From positions 1 to 64,000 of the forward strand of contig CAVSCI010000022.1 of assembly GCA_963726365.1 (NCBI GenBank): DNA of 64,000 bases, in the 5' to 3' direction. Below the pieces are notes generated by a model, which saw nothing but the letters and a program-made list of their open reading frames with translations, had not been told where the DNA came from and ran no database searches. Made by a program: the position numbers and the translations under genes. The stretch's first letter is position 1. Each line of letters opens with the position of its first letter. Source of the DNA: JAABQG01 sp963726365 (GTDB lineage Bacteria; Pseudomonadota; Gammaproteobacteria; Burkholderiales; Burkholderiaceae_C). This document shows positions 38,702 to 48,694 of the stretch, piece after piece.

Positions 38702-39634
38702 ATGCAAACACCTCGCGATGCCCTGACCCCCGACGCCCTGGCGATGTTGCAGACCGTTGCGGCGACCGGGAGCTTTGCCGCCGCCGCGCGGCAACTGGGG
38801 TTGGTGCCCAGCGCGCTGACCTACCGCGTGCGCCAGATCGAGGACGCGCTCGACGTGCTGTTGTTCGACCGCAGCGCGCGCCAGGCGCGCTTGACCGAGG
38901 CGGGCGCCGAACTGCTGCGCGAGGGCGCCCGGCTGCTGCGGGAGATCGACGCCGTGGCCAACCGCGTCAAGCGCGTGGCCACCGGCTGGGAGCCCCAACT
39001 GACGCTGGCCGCCGACAGCCTGGTGGCGCGCCCAGTGATCATGGAGCTGGCCTGCGCCTTCTTCAATCTGGAGCCCCCCACCCGCTTGCGCATTCGTGAC
39101 GAGACGCTCTCAGGAACGCTGGAGGCGCTGACCTCGGGCCAGGCCGATCTGGCGCTGGGTGTGAGTCCGGGCTCCGGCACCGTGCCCGGCATCCACAGCC
39201 AGCCCATGGGCAGCGTGGGTTTTGTCTTCGTGGTGGCGCCGCACCATCCGCTCGCCGCGGGCGACGGGGTGCTCGACGACGACGAGATGCGCCGCCACCG
39301 GGCCATCGCCGTGGCCGATTCGGTCCAGCGTGGCGGCGGCGTGTCGGTCAGCCTGCTGGGCGGGCAGGACGTGTTCACGGTACCGACCATGCAGGCCAAG
39401 CTCGATGCACAGCTGCGCGGCCTGGGCAGCGGTTTCCTGCCGGAACCGATGGCCCGTCCCTATATCGAAACCGGCCGCCTGGTGGTGCGGCGCGTGGCGC
39501 GAGCGCCCCTGGTGGCCCACCCCCGCTATGCCTGGCGCGCGGCCGGCCGGCCCGGACGCGCACTGCAGTGGTGGCTGGACCAGTTGCAAAGCCCGGTCAC
39601 ACGCCTGGCCCTGCTGGAGAGGCACCACCATTGA
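38702..39634 (+). CDS. LysR-family transcriptional regulator, divergent from the pirin gene
   Basis: A 310-residue LysR regulator with helix-turn-helix at residues 8-66 (ALAMLQTVAATGSFAAAARQ, then VPSALTYRVRQIEDALDVLL) and a substrate-binding domain of the type found in YhaJ-like regulators. The ATG at 38702 is preferred to an upstream TTG. LysR-pirin-doxX is a recurrent arrangement in proteobacteria, so it likely controls those genes in response to a redox-active or quinone-like compound; the effector is a guess. Confidence 0.92.
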   Translation: MQTPRDALTPDALAMLQTVAATGSFAAAARQLGLVPSALTYRVRQIEDALDVLLFDRSARQARLTEAGAELLREGARLLREIDAVANRVKRVATGWEPQLTLAADSLVARPVIMELACAFFNLEPPTRLRIRDETLSGTLEALTSGQADLALGVSPGSGTVPGIHSQPMGSVGFVFVVAPHHPLAAGDGVLDDDEMRRHRAIAVADSVQRGGGVSVSLLGGQDVFTVPTMQAKLDAQLRGLGSGFLPEPMARPYIETGRLVVRRVARAPLVAHPRYAWRAAGRPGRALQWWLDQLQSPVTRLALLERHHH

Positions 39635-39689
39635 AAGCAGGTAGAGTGCGAAGTATTGGAACCCATCACCACAACGAAAAGAGACCGCC

Positions 39690-40742
39690 ATGGCAGCAGC
39701 ATCCAGAGGCCCCAGACACTTTGCCGTGATCGGCGCCGGCATCGCCGGCATCACCTGCGCCCGCACCCTGGTGCAGGCCGGGCACAGCGTGACCGTGTTC
39801 GAGAAAAGCCCGAACCTGGGCGGGCGCATGGCGACGCGAAGCACCCTGTTTGGCAGCTTCGACCATGGTGTCCAGTACTTCACGGTGCGCGATCCGCGCT
39901 TTGCCCAGGCCTTGGCCACCGTGCCTGGCGTTTGCAAGCCCTGGAGTGCCAACGCGGTGCGCGTGCTCGACACCCACGGCCGCGTCACCGAAGCGCCCCT
40001 TCCCGCCCGCGAGTCGCACTGGGTGCCGGTGCCCGGCATGAACGAACTGGCCAATCGCTGGGCGCGGCCGCTGATCGCGGCCACCCAGGTCGAACTGAAG
40101 ACGCGGGTGATCCGGATCGAGCCCGACGCCCTGGAGCCCAAGGGCTGGCAACTGCGCACCGAAGCCGGCGACGCCCGTCATGTGTACGGCGGCTTTGATG
40201 GTGTCCTGCTTGCCCTGCCGGCGCCACAGGCCGCGGACCTGCTGGAAAGCTCGGACCTGTCGCCCAAGGGAAGCAGCCGGCTGGCTGGCGTGGATGTGGC
40301 CCCGTGCTGGACCCTGATGCTGGCTTTTCCCAATGCCATGCAGCCCGGCCTGGGGACCCTGGGCCCGCAATGGAACGCAGCGCGCAGCACGCACCACCGC
40401 ATCGCCTGGCTGGCGCGTGAATCGTCCAAGCCCGGACGCGAGCCGATGGAACGCTGGACCGTGCAGGCCAGCGCCACCTGGTCGCGCGAGCACCTGCAGG
40501 ACGACCCGGCGCGCGTCGAGGCCAAGATGCTCAAGGCCTTTGCCGAGGTCACTGGCATCTACGCCACGCCTGCGCACACCGCCGTGCACCGCTGGCGCTT
40601 TGCCCAGACGCTCAAGCCCCTGGGCCAGAGCCACCTGTGGGATGCCAAGTCCGGCATCGGCGCCTGCGGCGACTGGTGCATCGGTCACCGCGTGGAAGAT
40701 GCATTTGTCTCCGGGCTGGAACTGGCGCTGGCCGCGGTGTGA
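39690..40742 (+). CDS. FAD-dependent oxidoreductase (renalase-like)
   Basis: A 350-residue flavoprotein. The dinucleotide-binding motif is FAVIGAGIAGITCARTLVQA (residues 11-30), followed by VFEKSPNLGGRMATR, the pattern of the NAD/FAD-dependent amine oxidase or renalase group. The C-terminal FAD contact is GACGDWCIGHRVEDAFVSG. The substrate is not known. The 5' region has no clear operon partner upstream; gluQ follows after a family-1 repeat. Confidence 0.85.
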   Translation: MAAASRGPRHFAVIGAGIAGITCARTLVQAGHSVTVFEKSPNLGGRMATRSTLFGSFDHGVQYFTVRDPRFAQALATVPGVCKPWSANAVRVLDTHGRVTEAPLPARESHWVPVPGMNELANRWARPLIAATQVELKTRVIRIEPDALEPKGWQLRTEAGDARHVYGGFDGVLLALPAPQAADLLESSDLSPKGSSRLAGVDVAPCWTLMLAFPNAMQPGLGTLGPQWNAARSTHHRIAWLARESSKPGREPMERWTVQASATWSREHLQDDPARVEAKMLKAFAEVTGIYATPAHTAVHRWRFAQTLKPLGQSHLWDAKSGIGACGDWCIGHRVEDAFVSGLELALAAV

Positions 40743-40770
40743 GCCTGGCTGGGAGCGTGGAGGCCACCGA

Positions 40771-40850
40771 GCCGCCGCCGGGCCGCCCCAAGGCGGCAAG
40801 CGCCCCCTCGGGGGGCAGCGAACCACGCGCAGCGGGGAGCGTGGGGGCCA
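40771..40850 (+). repeat. Family-1 dispersed repeat, copy 3
   Basis: GGCCGCCCCAAGGCGGCAAG, GCCCCCTCGGGGGGC, then CCACGCGCAGCGGGGAGCG and a final GTGGGGGCCA whose last A begins the gluQ start codon. It spans most of the gap between the oxidoreductase stop and the gluQ ATG. Confidence 0.8.
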
Positions 40851-41827
40851 TGCCCTACCGGGGCCGCTTCGCGCCCTCGCCCACCGGCCCGCTGCATGCG
40901 GGCTCCCTGGTCGCGGCGCTGGCCAGCTGGCTGGATGCCCGCGCGCAGGGGGGGCAATGGCTGGTTCGCATCGAGGACGTGGACACGCCACGGTGTGTGC
41001 CCGGCGCCGATGCCGTGATCCTGGCGCAGCTCGCAGCCTGCGGCCTGCTCCCGGATGAACCCGTGGTGTGGCAATCTCGGCGCGGTGCGCTTTACCAGAG
41101 CGCGCTCGATCGGCTGGTGTCCGCCGGGCTCGCCTATCCCTGCGCGTGCTCGCGCCGCGACATCGAGGCGGCCCTGGAAAGCCAGGGCATCGAACGCAGT
41201 CGAAACACGGAGCTGGTGTACCCCGGCACCTGCCGCGAAGGCCTGCAGGGTCGCCCGGCGCGCGCCTGGCGGCTGAAAACCGGAAATATTGAATCAAAAT
41301 GGCATCATCCCAGCGTCAATCGGTCATTGAATGCTATTGATACTGAAGTGAGCGACCCGACGCCAGAGGCGAAATCGCTGCCGTTCCCGGACCCGGTGAT
41401 TCACTGGCACGACCGTCGCCTCGGACCCCAGCAACAGAACGTTCCGCTGGAAGTCGGCGACTTCGTCCTCAAGCGCGCCGACGGCCTGTGGGCCTACCAG
41501 CTCGCCGTGGTGGTGGACGACGCCGAACAGGCCATCACCGACATCGTGCGCGGCGAAGACCTGGCCGACAACACGCCCCGCCAGATCCTGCTGCAGCGCG
41601 CACTGGGCGTGTCCACGCCGCGCTACCTGCACACGCCGCTGGTGCTGGGCGCCAACGGGGAGAAATTGTCCAAGCAAAACGGCGCGCAGGCGCTCGATAC
41701 AGGCGACCCACTGGCCGCCCTGAATGCCGCAGCGGCGGTGCTGGACCTGCCCGGGGAAAGCGGCACGCCGGCGGATGCACTCGCGCGCTGGGTCGCCCAA
41801 TGGCGCGGGCGCTGGGCCGCCGGCTGA
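40850..41827 (+). CDS. gluQ: Glutamyl-Q tRNA(Asp) synthetase with an in-frame repeat insertion
   Basis: GluQ-RS attaches glutamate to queuosine in the anticodon of tRNA-Asp. The Rossmann core has the HIGH-like PTGPLHAGSL (residues 11-20) and the KMSKS-like GEKLSKQNGAQ (near residue 272). Zinc ligands lie in YPCACSRRDI and YPGTCREG. Residues 145-167 (NIESKWHHPSVNRSLNAIDT and on) are the translation of a family-2 repeat, inserted between ARAWRLKTG and the DP-rich strand before IHWHDRRLG. This makes the protein about 325 residues, longer than the usual 290-300. Catalytic motifs are unaffected. Confidence 0.93.
   Translation: MPYRGRFAPSPTGPLHAGSLVAALASWLDARAQGGQWLVRIEDVDTPRCVPGADAVILAQLAACGLLPDEPVVWQSRRGALYQSALDRLVSAGLAYPCACSRRDIEAALESQGIERSRNTELVYPGTCREGLQGRPARAWRLKTGNIESKWHHPSVNRSLNAIDTEVSDPTPEAKSLPFPDPVIHWHDRRLGPQQQNVPLEVGDFVLKRADGLWAYQLAVVVDDAEQAITDIVRGEDLADNTPRQILLQRALGVSTPRYLHTPLVLGANGEKLSKQNGAQALDTGDPLAALNAAAAVLDLPGESGTPADALARWVAQWRGRWAAG
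41284..41349 (-). repeat. Family-2 dispersed repeat, copy F, inside gluQ
   Basis: On the minus strand the copy reads CAATAGCATTCAATGACC, then GATTGACGCTGGG, then an arm ending TTTTGATTCAATATT. It has no stop codon in the gluQ frame and its length keeps the gene open. Confidence 0.8.
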
Positions 41828-41887
41828 CGCACAGTCCGGTGCGACGGGCGCGCCCCCTAGAATCGGACGCATCACCGCCTGTCCAAC

Positions 41888-42622
41888 ATGACGCATCCCA
41901 TCGCACCGACTGCAACCCAGCCCATCGCCGGCGACGAAGGACCCGCTGCGGTTCTGCATCCAAGAACCATCAAGAGTTTCGTGCGTCGCGCCGGTCGCAC
42001 CACCACCGGACAGGCGAAGGCGTTTGCCGACCTGGGTCCGCAATTCCTGCTGCCCTACACCGGGGCGCCGCTGGATGCGCCCGCTGCCTTCGGCCGTGCT
42101 GCCCCGCTGATCCTGGAGATCGGCTTCGGCATGGGCGAGGCCACGGCCCACATCGCCGCCGTGCGCCCCGGTGACAACTTCCTGTGCTGCGAAGTGCATC
42201 AGCCCGGCGTGGGTGCATTGCTCAAGCGCATCGGTGAACAGGGCCTGACCAACATCCGCATCCTGTCGCACGACGCGGTCGAGGTGATCGACCACATGCT
42301 GCCCGAAGCCTCGCTGGACGGCGTGCACGTCTTCTTTCCGGACCCGTGGCACAAGCTCAAGCACAACAAGCGCCGCCTGCTGCAGCCGCCACTGGTCGCC
42401 AAACTCGCCGCGCGGCTGAAACCCGGCGGCTATCTGCATTGCGCCACCGACTGGCAGCCCTACGCCGAGCAGATGCTGCAGGTGCTGGGGGGCGAGCCGC
42501 TGCTGGCCAACACCGCTAACGACTATGCCCCCAAGCCGACCTACCGGCCGCTGACCAAGTTCGAGAACCGCGGGTTGAAACTGGGTCACGGTGTGTGGGA
42601 CCTGGTGTTCCAGCGGATCTGA
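41888..42622 (+). CDS. trmB: tRNA (guanine-N7-)-methyltransferase
   Basis: TrmB makes m7G46 in tRNAs with S-adenosylmethionine. The 244-residue protein has the SAM motif LILEIGFGMGEATAHIA (near residue 75), VHVFFPDPWHKLKHNKRRLL and the C-terminal TKFENRGLKLGHGVWDL. The N-terminus is a typical basic tail (TIKSFVRRAGRTTTGQ). It starts 60 bp after gluQ, another tRNA-modifying gene. Confidence 0.96.
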   Translation: MTHPIAPTATQPIAGDEGPAAVLHPRTIKSFVRRAGRTTTGQAKAFADLGPQFLLPYTGAPLDAPAAFGRAAPLILEIGFGMGEATAHIAAVRPGDNFLCCEVHQPGVGALLKRIGEQGLTNIRILSHDAVEVIDHMLPEASLDGVHVFFPDPWHKLKHNKRRLLQPPLVAKLAARLKPGGYLHCATDWQPYAEQMLQVLGGEPLLANTANDYAPKPTYRPLTKFENRGLKLGHGVWDLVFQRI

Positions 42623-42637
42623 TCCGGGTCGGCCCAT

Positions 42638-43567
42638 ATGGATGCGCCGCCCATGAATGCGTTTCCCACCCGTGACGGCGTCGGCCCGAGTCGCGTGTCG
42701 GTCACCCCCGGCCCGTGGGCCACGCTGCTGGATTTTCTGTGCGCTCGCATGCCCGGCATCGCCCGCGAAGAGTGGGAAAAACGCATGGCCACCGGCCGGG
42801 TGCTGGACGACGCCGGTCAGCCTGTTCCAGCGGACGCACCTTTTCGTGCGGGACAGCACCTCCACTACTACCGCGACGCCCCTGACGAACCGGTGATTCC
42901 GTTCGAGGAAACCATCCTCTTCCAGGACGACTGGCTGGTGGTCGCCGACAAGCCGCATTTCCTGCCGGTAACGCCAGCCGGGCGGTATGTGCAGCAAAGC
43001 CTGCTGGTGCGCCTCAAACGCCGCCTGGGCATCACCACGCTGGCCCCGATCCACCGCATCGATCGCGAAACGGCGGGGCTGGTGCTGTTTGCGGTGCAGC
43101 CCGCCACACGCGACGCCTACCATGCGTTGTTTCGGGACCGTGCGGTTGCCAAGACCTATGAAGCGCTGGCACCTGCCCCCGGCGCGCTCGAGTTCCCCCG
43201 CATCCACCGCAGCCGTGTGCTGGACGATGAAAACGCCTTTTTCCGCATGGTCGAGGCGCCGGGCGAGCCCAACAGTGAAACCCGGATCGACCTGCTGGAG
43301 GTACGCGGCACCCGCGCGCGCTACCGGTTGCAACCCCTGACCGGCCGGCGTCACCAGTTGCGGGTGAACATGAACGCACTGGGCCTGCCGATCGTGGGTG
43401 ACCAGTTGTACCCGCGCGTGCTGCGCGGCCCGCTCGAGCCCGACGACTTCCGTCAGCCCCTGCAACTGCTGGCCCGGGCCATCGCCTTCACCGACCCGGT
43501 GACCGGGTCAGAACGCGAATTTGAAAGCCGGCGATCGCTCGCCTGGACCGCCGCCGCAGCCGCTTGA
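42638..43567 (+). CDS. RluA-family pseudouridine synthase
   Basis: A 309-residue pseudouridine synthase. The catalytic motif is PIHRIDRETAGLVLFAV (Asp near residue 143), with LVVADKPHFLPVTPAG before it and LLEVRGTRARYRLQPLTGRR after. The N-terminal part (WATLLDFLCARMPGIAREEW) resembles the truncated S4-like region of RluA proteins. Members modify uridines in 23S rRNA or tRNA; the site cannot be deduced. It lies 15 bp after trmB and converges on alaS. Confidence 0.9.
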   Translation: MDAPPMNAFPTRDGVGPSRVSVTPGPWATLLDFLCARMPGIAREEWEKRMATGRVLDDAGQPVPADAPFRAGQHLHYYRDAPDEPVIPFEETILFQDDWLVVADKPHFLPVTPAGRYVQQSLLVRLKRRLGITTLAPIHRIDRETAGLVLFAVQPATRDAYHALFRDRAVAKTYEALAPAPGALEFPRIHRSRVLDDENAFFRMVEAPGEPNSETRIDLLEVRGTRARYRLQPLTGRRHQLRVNMNALGLPIVGDQLYPRVLRGPLEPDDFRQPLQLLARAIAFTDPVTGSEREFESRRSLAWTAAAAA

Positions 43568-43587
43568 CGAGATGTCGGTGCAGCCGC

Positions 43588-46216
43588 TCAGGCCCGCTGC
43601 GCCACCCAGGCCTGCACCGATGCCAGGGCGCTGGCCAGCTTGCTGGCATCGGTGCCGCCGGCCATTGCCATGTCGGCCTTGCCGCCGCCCTTGCCACCGA
43701 CCTGCTGCGCCACGAAGTTGACCAGCTCGCCGGCCTTGACCCGGCCCATGCAGTCGGCCGTGACGCCCGCTGCCAGCTGCACCTTGTCGCCGTCCACGGC
43801 GGCCAGCACGATCGCGGCGGACTTGAGCTTGTCCTTGAGCTTGTCCAGGGTCTCGCGCAGGGCCTTCGCGTCCGCACCTTCCAGCCGCGCGGCCAGCACC
43901 TTGATGCCGTTGACGTCCACCGCCCGGTTCACCAGCTCGTCACCCTGGCTGGAGGCCAGCTTGCCCTTGAGGGCCATCAGCTCCTTTTCCAGCTCGCGCG
44001 CCTGCTCCAGCATCGCGCCGATGCGGGCCGGCACCTCGCCCGGCGTCACGCGCAGCGTGCCGGCCACGCCGCCCAGCGTGGCTTCCATGCCCTGCACATA
44101 GGCCAGCGCGTTCAGCCCGGTCACGGCCTCGATGCGGCGCACGCCGGCCGCCACGCCGCCCTCGGCAATGATGGTGAAGAAACCGATGTCGCCGGTGCGC
44201 TGCACGTGGGTGCCGCCGCAGAGTTCGCGGCTGCTGCCGATGTCGAGCACGCGCACCGTTTCGCCGTACTTCTCGCCGAACAGCATCATGGCGCCGGTCT
44301 TCTGCGCCGACTCGATGTCCATCACGCGTGCCTGGGTCGGCACGTTCATCACGATTTCCGCGTTGACGCGCAGTTCGATCTCGCGGATCTGCGCGTCGGT
44401 GACCGGCGCGTTGTGCGCAAAGTCAAAACGGGTGCGCTCGGCGTTGACCAGCGAGCCTTTCTGCTGCACATGGCCGCCCAGCACTTCGCGCAGGGCCTTG
44501 TGCATCAGGTGGGTGACCGAGTGGTTGCGCACGGTGGCCGCACGCACCGCGGTGTTGACGCGCGCCGTGACGTGGTCGCCGACGTTGAGCGTGCCGGCCT
44601 CCAGCGTGCCGTGGTGGCCAAACACGTCGGCCTTGATCTTCTGCGTGTCGCCGACGGCAAAGCGGGCCGAGCCGCTGATGAGCTCACCCTCATCGCCAAC
44701 CTGACCGCCGCTTTCGGCATAGAACGGGGTGGTGTCGAGCACCACCACGCCGTTCTGACCGGACTTCAGTTCGGCGACGCTGATGCCGTCGGCATAGAGC
44801 GCGACGATCTTGGCCGCGCCTTCTTCCAGGTGTTCGTACCCGGTGAAGGTGTTGCCGATCCCCGTGTAATCCAGCGCCTTGTCCATCTTGAACTTGCCGG
44901 CGGCGCGGCCCTTCGCCTTTTGCTGCTCCATCGCTGCGGCGAAGCCGGCGCTGTCCACTTCAACGCCGTTCTCGCGGCACACGTCGGCCGAGAGGTCGAG
45001 CGGAAAGCCGTACGTGTCGTGCAGCTTGAAGGCGACTTCGCCAGGCAAAACCTTCACGCCACCGGCCAGGGCTTCGTCCAGGATCTGCATGCCGGTCGCC
45101 AGCGTCTCGAAGAACCGCTCTTCCTCGACGCGAAGCACCTCGGTGATGCGGGCTTCCTGCGAGGCCAGGTTGGGATAGGCCGCGCCCATGACCCGCACCA
45201 GGTCCTTGACCAGCTTGTGGAAGAACGGGGTCTTCTTGCCCAGCTTGTAGCCGTGGCGGATAGCGCGGCGCACGATGCGGCGCTGCACATAGCCGCGGCC
45301 TTCGTTGGACGGAATCACGCCGTCGCTGACCAGGAAGGCCGTAGCGCGGATGTGGTCGGCGATCACGCGCAGAGCACTTGTTGTTCAGGTCGGCGCAGCC
45401 GGTCTCGCGCGCGGCGGCCTTGATCAGCACATCGAAGAGATCGATCTCGTAGTTGCTGTGCACGTGCTGCAGGATGGCGGCCAGGCGCTCCAGGCCCATG
45501 CCGGTGTCCACGCAGGGCGCGGGCAGCGGCGTGACGGCACCGGTTTCGTCCATGTTGAACTGCATGAACACGTTGTTCCAGATCTCGATGAAACGGTCGC
45601 CATCTTCGTCAGGGCTGCCGGGCGGGCCGCCGGGAATGTGGTCGCCGTGGTCGTAGAAGATTTCCGAGCAGGGGCCGCAGGGGCCGGTGTCGGCCATCAT
45701 CCAGAAGTTGTCGGACTTGTAGCGCCCGCCCTTGTTGTCGCCGATGCGGATCACGCGCTCGGGCGGCAGGCCGATTTCTTTCGTCCAGATGTCGTAGGCC
45801 TCGTCGTCCTCCTCGTACACCGTGGCCAGCAGGCGGTCGGCGGGCAGCTTGTAGACCTCGGTCAGCAGTTCCCAGGCCCACTTGAGCGATTCGCGCTTGA
45901 AGTAGTCGCCAAAGCTCCAGTTGCCCAGCATCTCGAAAAACGTATGGTGACGTGCGGTGTAGCCGACGTTCTCCAGGTCGTTGTGCTTGCCACCGGCACG
46001 CAGGCAGGCCTGCACCGAGGCCGCGCGCACATAACTGCGCTTGTCGGTGCCCAGGAACACGTCCTTGAACTGCACCATGCCCGAATTGGTGAACATCAGC
46101 GTGGGGTCGTTGCCGGGCACCAGCGGGCTCGACGCGACGACCGTGTGGCCCTTGGAAGCAAAGAAATCCAGGAAACTCTTGCGGATGTCAGCGACGGAAA
46201 ATGTGGGAGTGCTCAT
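43588..46216 (-). CDS. alaS: Alanine--tRNA ligase, one frame break
   Basis: AlaRS, 875 residues after repair. The class II catalytic core begins MSTPTFSVADIRKSFLDFFA, with LMFTNSGMVQFKDVFLG and TGPCGPCSEIFYD. The editing domain has the zinc-binding HSVTHLMHKAL and LCGGTHV. The C-terminal C-Ala domain ends KADMAMAGGTDASKLASAL. At about 45376 one extra base (read on the minus strand as aag-t-g-ctct) breaks DLNNKSLRVIADHIR. Since alaS is essential and the total length is one base over a multiple of three, a sequence error is by far the likeliest reason. A TATAAT at 46290-46295 (minus strand) may be its -10. Confidence 0.97.
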
Positions 46217-46289
46217 TTTTCTGGGTGGTTTGCCGTGCCGGCCATCGTCGGTCAACAGCACGTAAAGGCTTGATTTGCTTGAACATTCG

Positions 46290-46295
46290 ATTATA
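46290..46295 (-). promoter_or_regulatory. Possible -10 element of alaS
   Basis: A perfect TATAAT on the minus strand lies 74 bp before the alaS start. The -35 position at the expected spacing (TGTCAC at 46313-46318) is poor, so the promoter is only a suggestion. Confidence 0.35.
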
Positions 46296-46423
46296 GGTTT
46301 GGGGCTCCCCGCGTGACAGGCAGAGTTTTGCCAAGACGCTATGCTTGCATCCTCGGCTGAATTTCATTAACAAGTTAAATAAACCAGCCGCAACAGCCCC
46401 TTTCCACCGACAGGAGACACCCC

Positions 46424-47905
46424 GTGGACACGAAAACCTCCCCCCTGGCCCTGCTGAACGACCCCACCCTGTTCAAGACCGACGGCCTGATCAATGGCCA
46501 GTGGATCGCGGGCATCTTCACGTTTTGACGTGATGGACCCCGCCACCGGCCAGAAGCTGGCCGACGTCGCCAACCTCGGCACGGCCGATGCCGAAGCGGC
46601 CATCACCGCTGCCAACGCCGCCTGGCCGGCTTGGCGCAGCAAGACCGCCAAGGAGCGCAGCATCATCCTGCGCAAGTGGTTCGACCTGCTGATGGCCAAC
46701 CAGGAAGACCTGGGCCGCCTCATGACCGCCGAGCAGGGCAAGCCGTTTGCCGAGGCCAAGGGCGAAGTGGCCTACGGCGCCAGCTTCGTCGAGTGGTTCG
46801 CCGAGGAGGCCAAGCGCATCAACGGCGAGACCCTGCCGCAGTTCGACAACAACCGCCGCCTGCATGGTGCTGCGCCAGCCGATCGGCGTGTGCGCGGCCA
46901 TCACGCCCTGGAACTTTCCGCTGGCGATGATCACGCGCAAGGTGGCGCCGGCGCTGGCCGCCGGCTGCCCGGTCATCATCAAGCCGGCCGAACTGACCCC
47001 GCTGACCGCGCTGGCCGCAGCCGAACTGGCGATTCGCGCCGGCATCCCCGCCGGTGTGCTGAACATGCTCTGCGCCGACAGCGCCAATTCCATCGCCATC
47101 GGCAAAGTGCTTGTGCGCCAGCGACGTGGTGCGCCACATCAGCTTCACGGGTTCCACCGAAGTCGGCCGCATCCTGATGGCGCAGAGCGCGCCCACGGTG
47201 AAGAAGCTGTCGCTGGAACTCGGCGGCAACGCGCCCTTCATCGTCTTCGAGGATGCCGACATCGACAGCGCCGTCGAAGGCGCCTTTGCCAGCAAGTACC
47301 GCAACGCCGGCCAGACCTGCGTGTGCTCGAACCGGCTGTATGTGCAGGACGGCGTGTACGACGAATTCGTCGAGAAGTTCGCTGCAAAAGTACGCACGGC
47401 CAAAGTCGGCAACGGCTTCGAGGACGGCGTCAACCAGGGGCCGCTGATCGAGGAGGCGGCGCTGGAGAAGGTGCAGCGCCACGTGGAAGATGCAGTGGCC
47501 AAAGGCGGGCGCGTGCTGGTCGGCGGCAAGCGCCTGGCGGGCCAGTTCTTCGAGCCCACGGTGGTGGCGGATGCCACGGCCGACATGCTGTGCGCCCGCG
47601 AGGAAACCTTCGGCCCGTTCGCGCCGGTGTTCAAGTTCAAGACCGAGCAGGAAGCCGTGGATGCGGCCAACGCCACCGAGTTCGGCCTGGCCAGCTATTT
47701 CTACAGCCGCGACGTGGGCCGCATCTTCCGCGTCGCCGAGGCGCTGGAATACGGCATGGTCGGCATCAACGTCGGCATCCTGGCCACTGAGCACGTGCCG
47801 TTCGGCGGCGTCAAGCAGTCCGGCCTCGGCCGCGAGGGCTCGCACCATGGCATCGATGACTACGTGGAGCTCAAGTACCTCTGCGTGGGCGACATCCTCA
47901 AGTAA
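46424..47905 (+). CDS. gabD: NAD(P)-dependent succinate-semialdehyde dehydrogenase, three frame breaks
   Basis: An aldehyde dehydrogenase of the GabD type, about 492 residues after repair, oxidising succinate semialdehyde to succinate. The coenzyme and catalytic blocks are ITPWNFPLAMITRKVAPALA, SFTGSTEVGRILMAQSAPTV, LSLELGGNAPFIVFEDADID and the cysteine in YRNAGQTCVCSNRLYVQDG. Three one-base insertions are visible: ggc-a-tct near 46512, ctg-c-atg near 46863 and ct-t-gtg near 47110; removing them restores a continuous frame of the expected size. GTG at 46424 has AGGAGA upstream. The specific substrate rests on overall likeness to GabD (CVCSNR, GREGSHHGIDDY). No gabT or gabP is adjacent. Confidence 0.9.
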
Positions 47906-47917
47906 ACTACGCGCTTC

Positions 47918-47991
47918 GCGGGTGTAGTTCAATGGTAGAACGGCAGCTTCCCAAGCTTCATACGAGGGTTCGATTCCCTTCACCCGCTCCA
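47918..47991 (+). tRNA. glyU: tRNA-Gly (anticodon CCC)
   Basis: The 74-base cloverleaf has acceptor arms GCGGGTG and CACCCGC, a T loop GGGTTCGATTCCC and the anticodon loop TTCCCAA with CCC at 47950-47952. CCA is encoded (47989-47991). It resembles glyU-type tRNA-Gly(CCC) and is followed at once by a strong terminator. Confidence 0.97.
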
Positions 47992-48000
47992 TGACACCAA

Positions 48001-48034
48001 CAAGAAAGGCTCCATCAGGAGCCTTTCTTGTTTT
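48001..48034 (+). terminator. Rho-independent terminator of the tRNA-Gly gene
   Basis: A perfect 13-bp stem CAAGAAAGGCTCC / GGAGCCTTTCTTG with an ATCA loop, followed by TTTT. It also faces the end of the convergent scoB gene. Confidence 0.9.
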
Positions 48035-48053
48035 CGGATTCCGGCAGCCACCG

Positions 48054-48692
48054 TCAAAGCAAAGCCACGCCAGTCTTCGACTGAAGCTCTTCGCGCGTCA
48101 CATCCGGCGCCATCTCCACCACCTTCAGCCCGTGCGGCGTGATGTCAATCACGGCCAGGTCGGTGATGATGCGGTCGACCACGCCCACGCCCGTCAGGGG
48201 CAGCGTGCAACTGGGCAGGATCTTGAGGTCGAAACTGCCGTCCTTCTTTTTCGCGACGTGCTCCATCAGCACCACGACGCTTTTCACGCCGCCGACCAGG
48301 TCCATCGCGCCGCCCATGCCCTTGACCATCTTGCCGGGGATCATCCAGTTGGCCAGGTCGCCCTTTTCGCTGACCTGCATGGCGCCCAGGATCGACAGGT
48401 TGACCTTGCCGCCGCGGATCATGGCGAAGCTGTCATGGCTGCCGAAGATCGAGGATCCGGCGATGGTGGTCACGGTCTGCTTGCCGGCGTTGATCAGGTC
48501 CGCATCGACGTTCTCTTCCGTCGGGAACGGGCCGATGCCGAGCATGCCGTTCTCGCTTTGCAGCCAGACCTCGATGTCCTTGGGCACATGGTTGGCCACC
48601 AGCGTGGGAATGCCGATGCCCAGGTTGACGTAGAAACCGTCCTGCAGTTCCTTGGCAGCGCGCGCCGCCATCTGATCTTGTGTCCAGGCCAT
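48054..48692 (-). CDS. scoB: 3-oxoacid CoA-transferase subunit B
   Basis: The beta subunit of a succinyl-CoA:3-oxoacid CoA-transferase, 212 residues. The catalytic Glu is in WLQSENGMLGIGPFP (near residue 47) and family blocks include GFYVNLGIGIPTLVANHVP and GGKVNLSILGAMQVSEKGDL. The enzyme activates acetoacetate (or 3-oxoadipate in the PcaIJ relatives) with succinyl-CoA; sequence alone does not settle which. It lies 2 bp after scoA on the same strand. Confidence 0.93.
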   Translation of the reverse strand: MAWTQDQMAARAAKELQDGFYVNLGIGIPTLVANHVPKDIEVWLQSENGMLGIGPFPTEENVDADLINAGKQTVTTIAGSSIFGSHDSFAMIRGGKVNLSILGAMQVSEKGDLANWMIPGKMVKGMGGAMDLVGGVKSVVVLMEHVAKKKDGSFDLKILPSCTLPLTGVGVVDRIITDLAVIDITPHGLKVVEMAPDVTREELQSKTGVALL

Positions 48693-48694
48693 GA

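Noticed and set aside
45360..45390. Programmed frameshifting as an explanation of the alaS, dctQ, gabD and pilY1 breaks
   Set aside because: The breaks are scattered, lack slippery heptamers with downstream structures, and occur repeatedly within single housekeeping genes. Single-base sequence errors explain them more simply.
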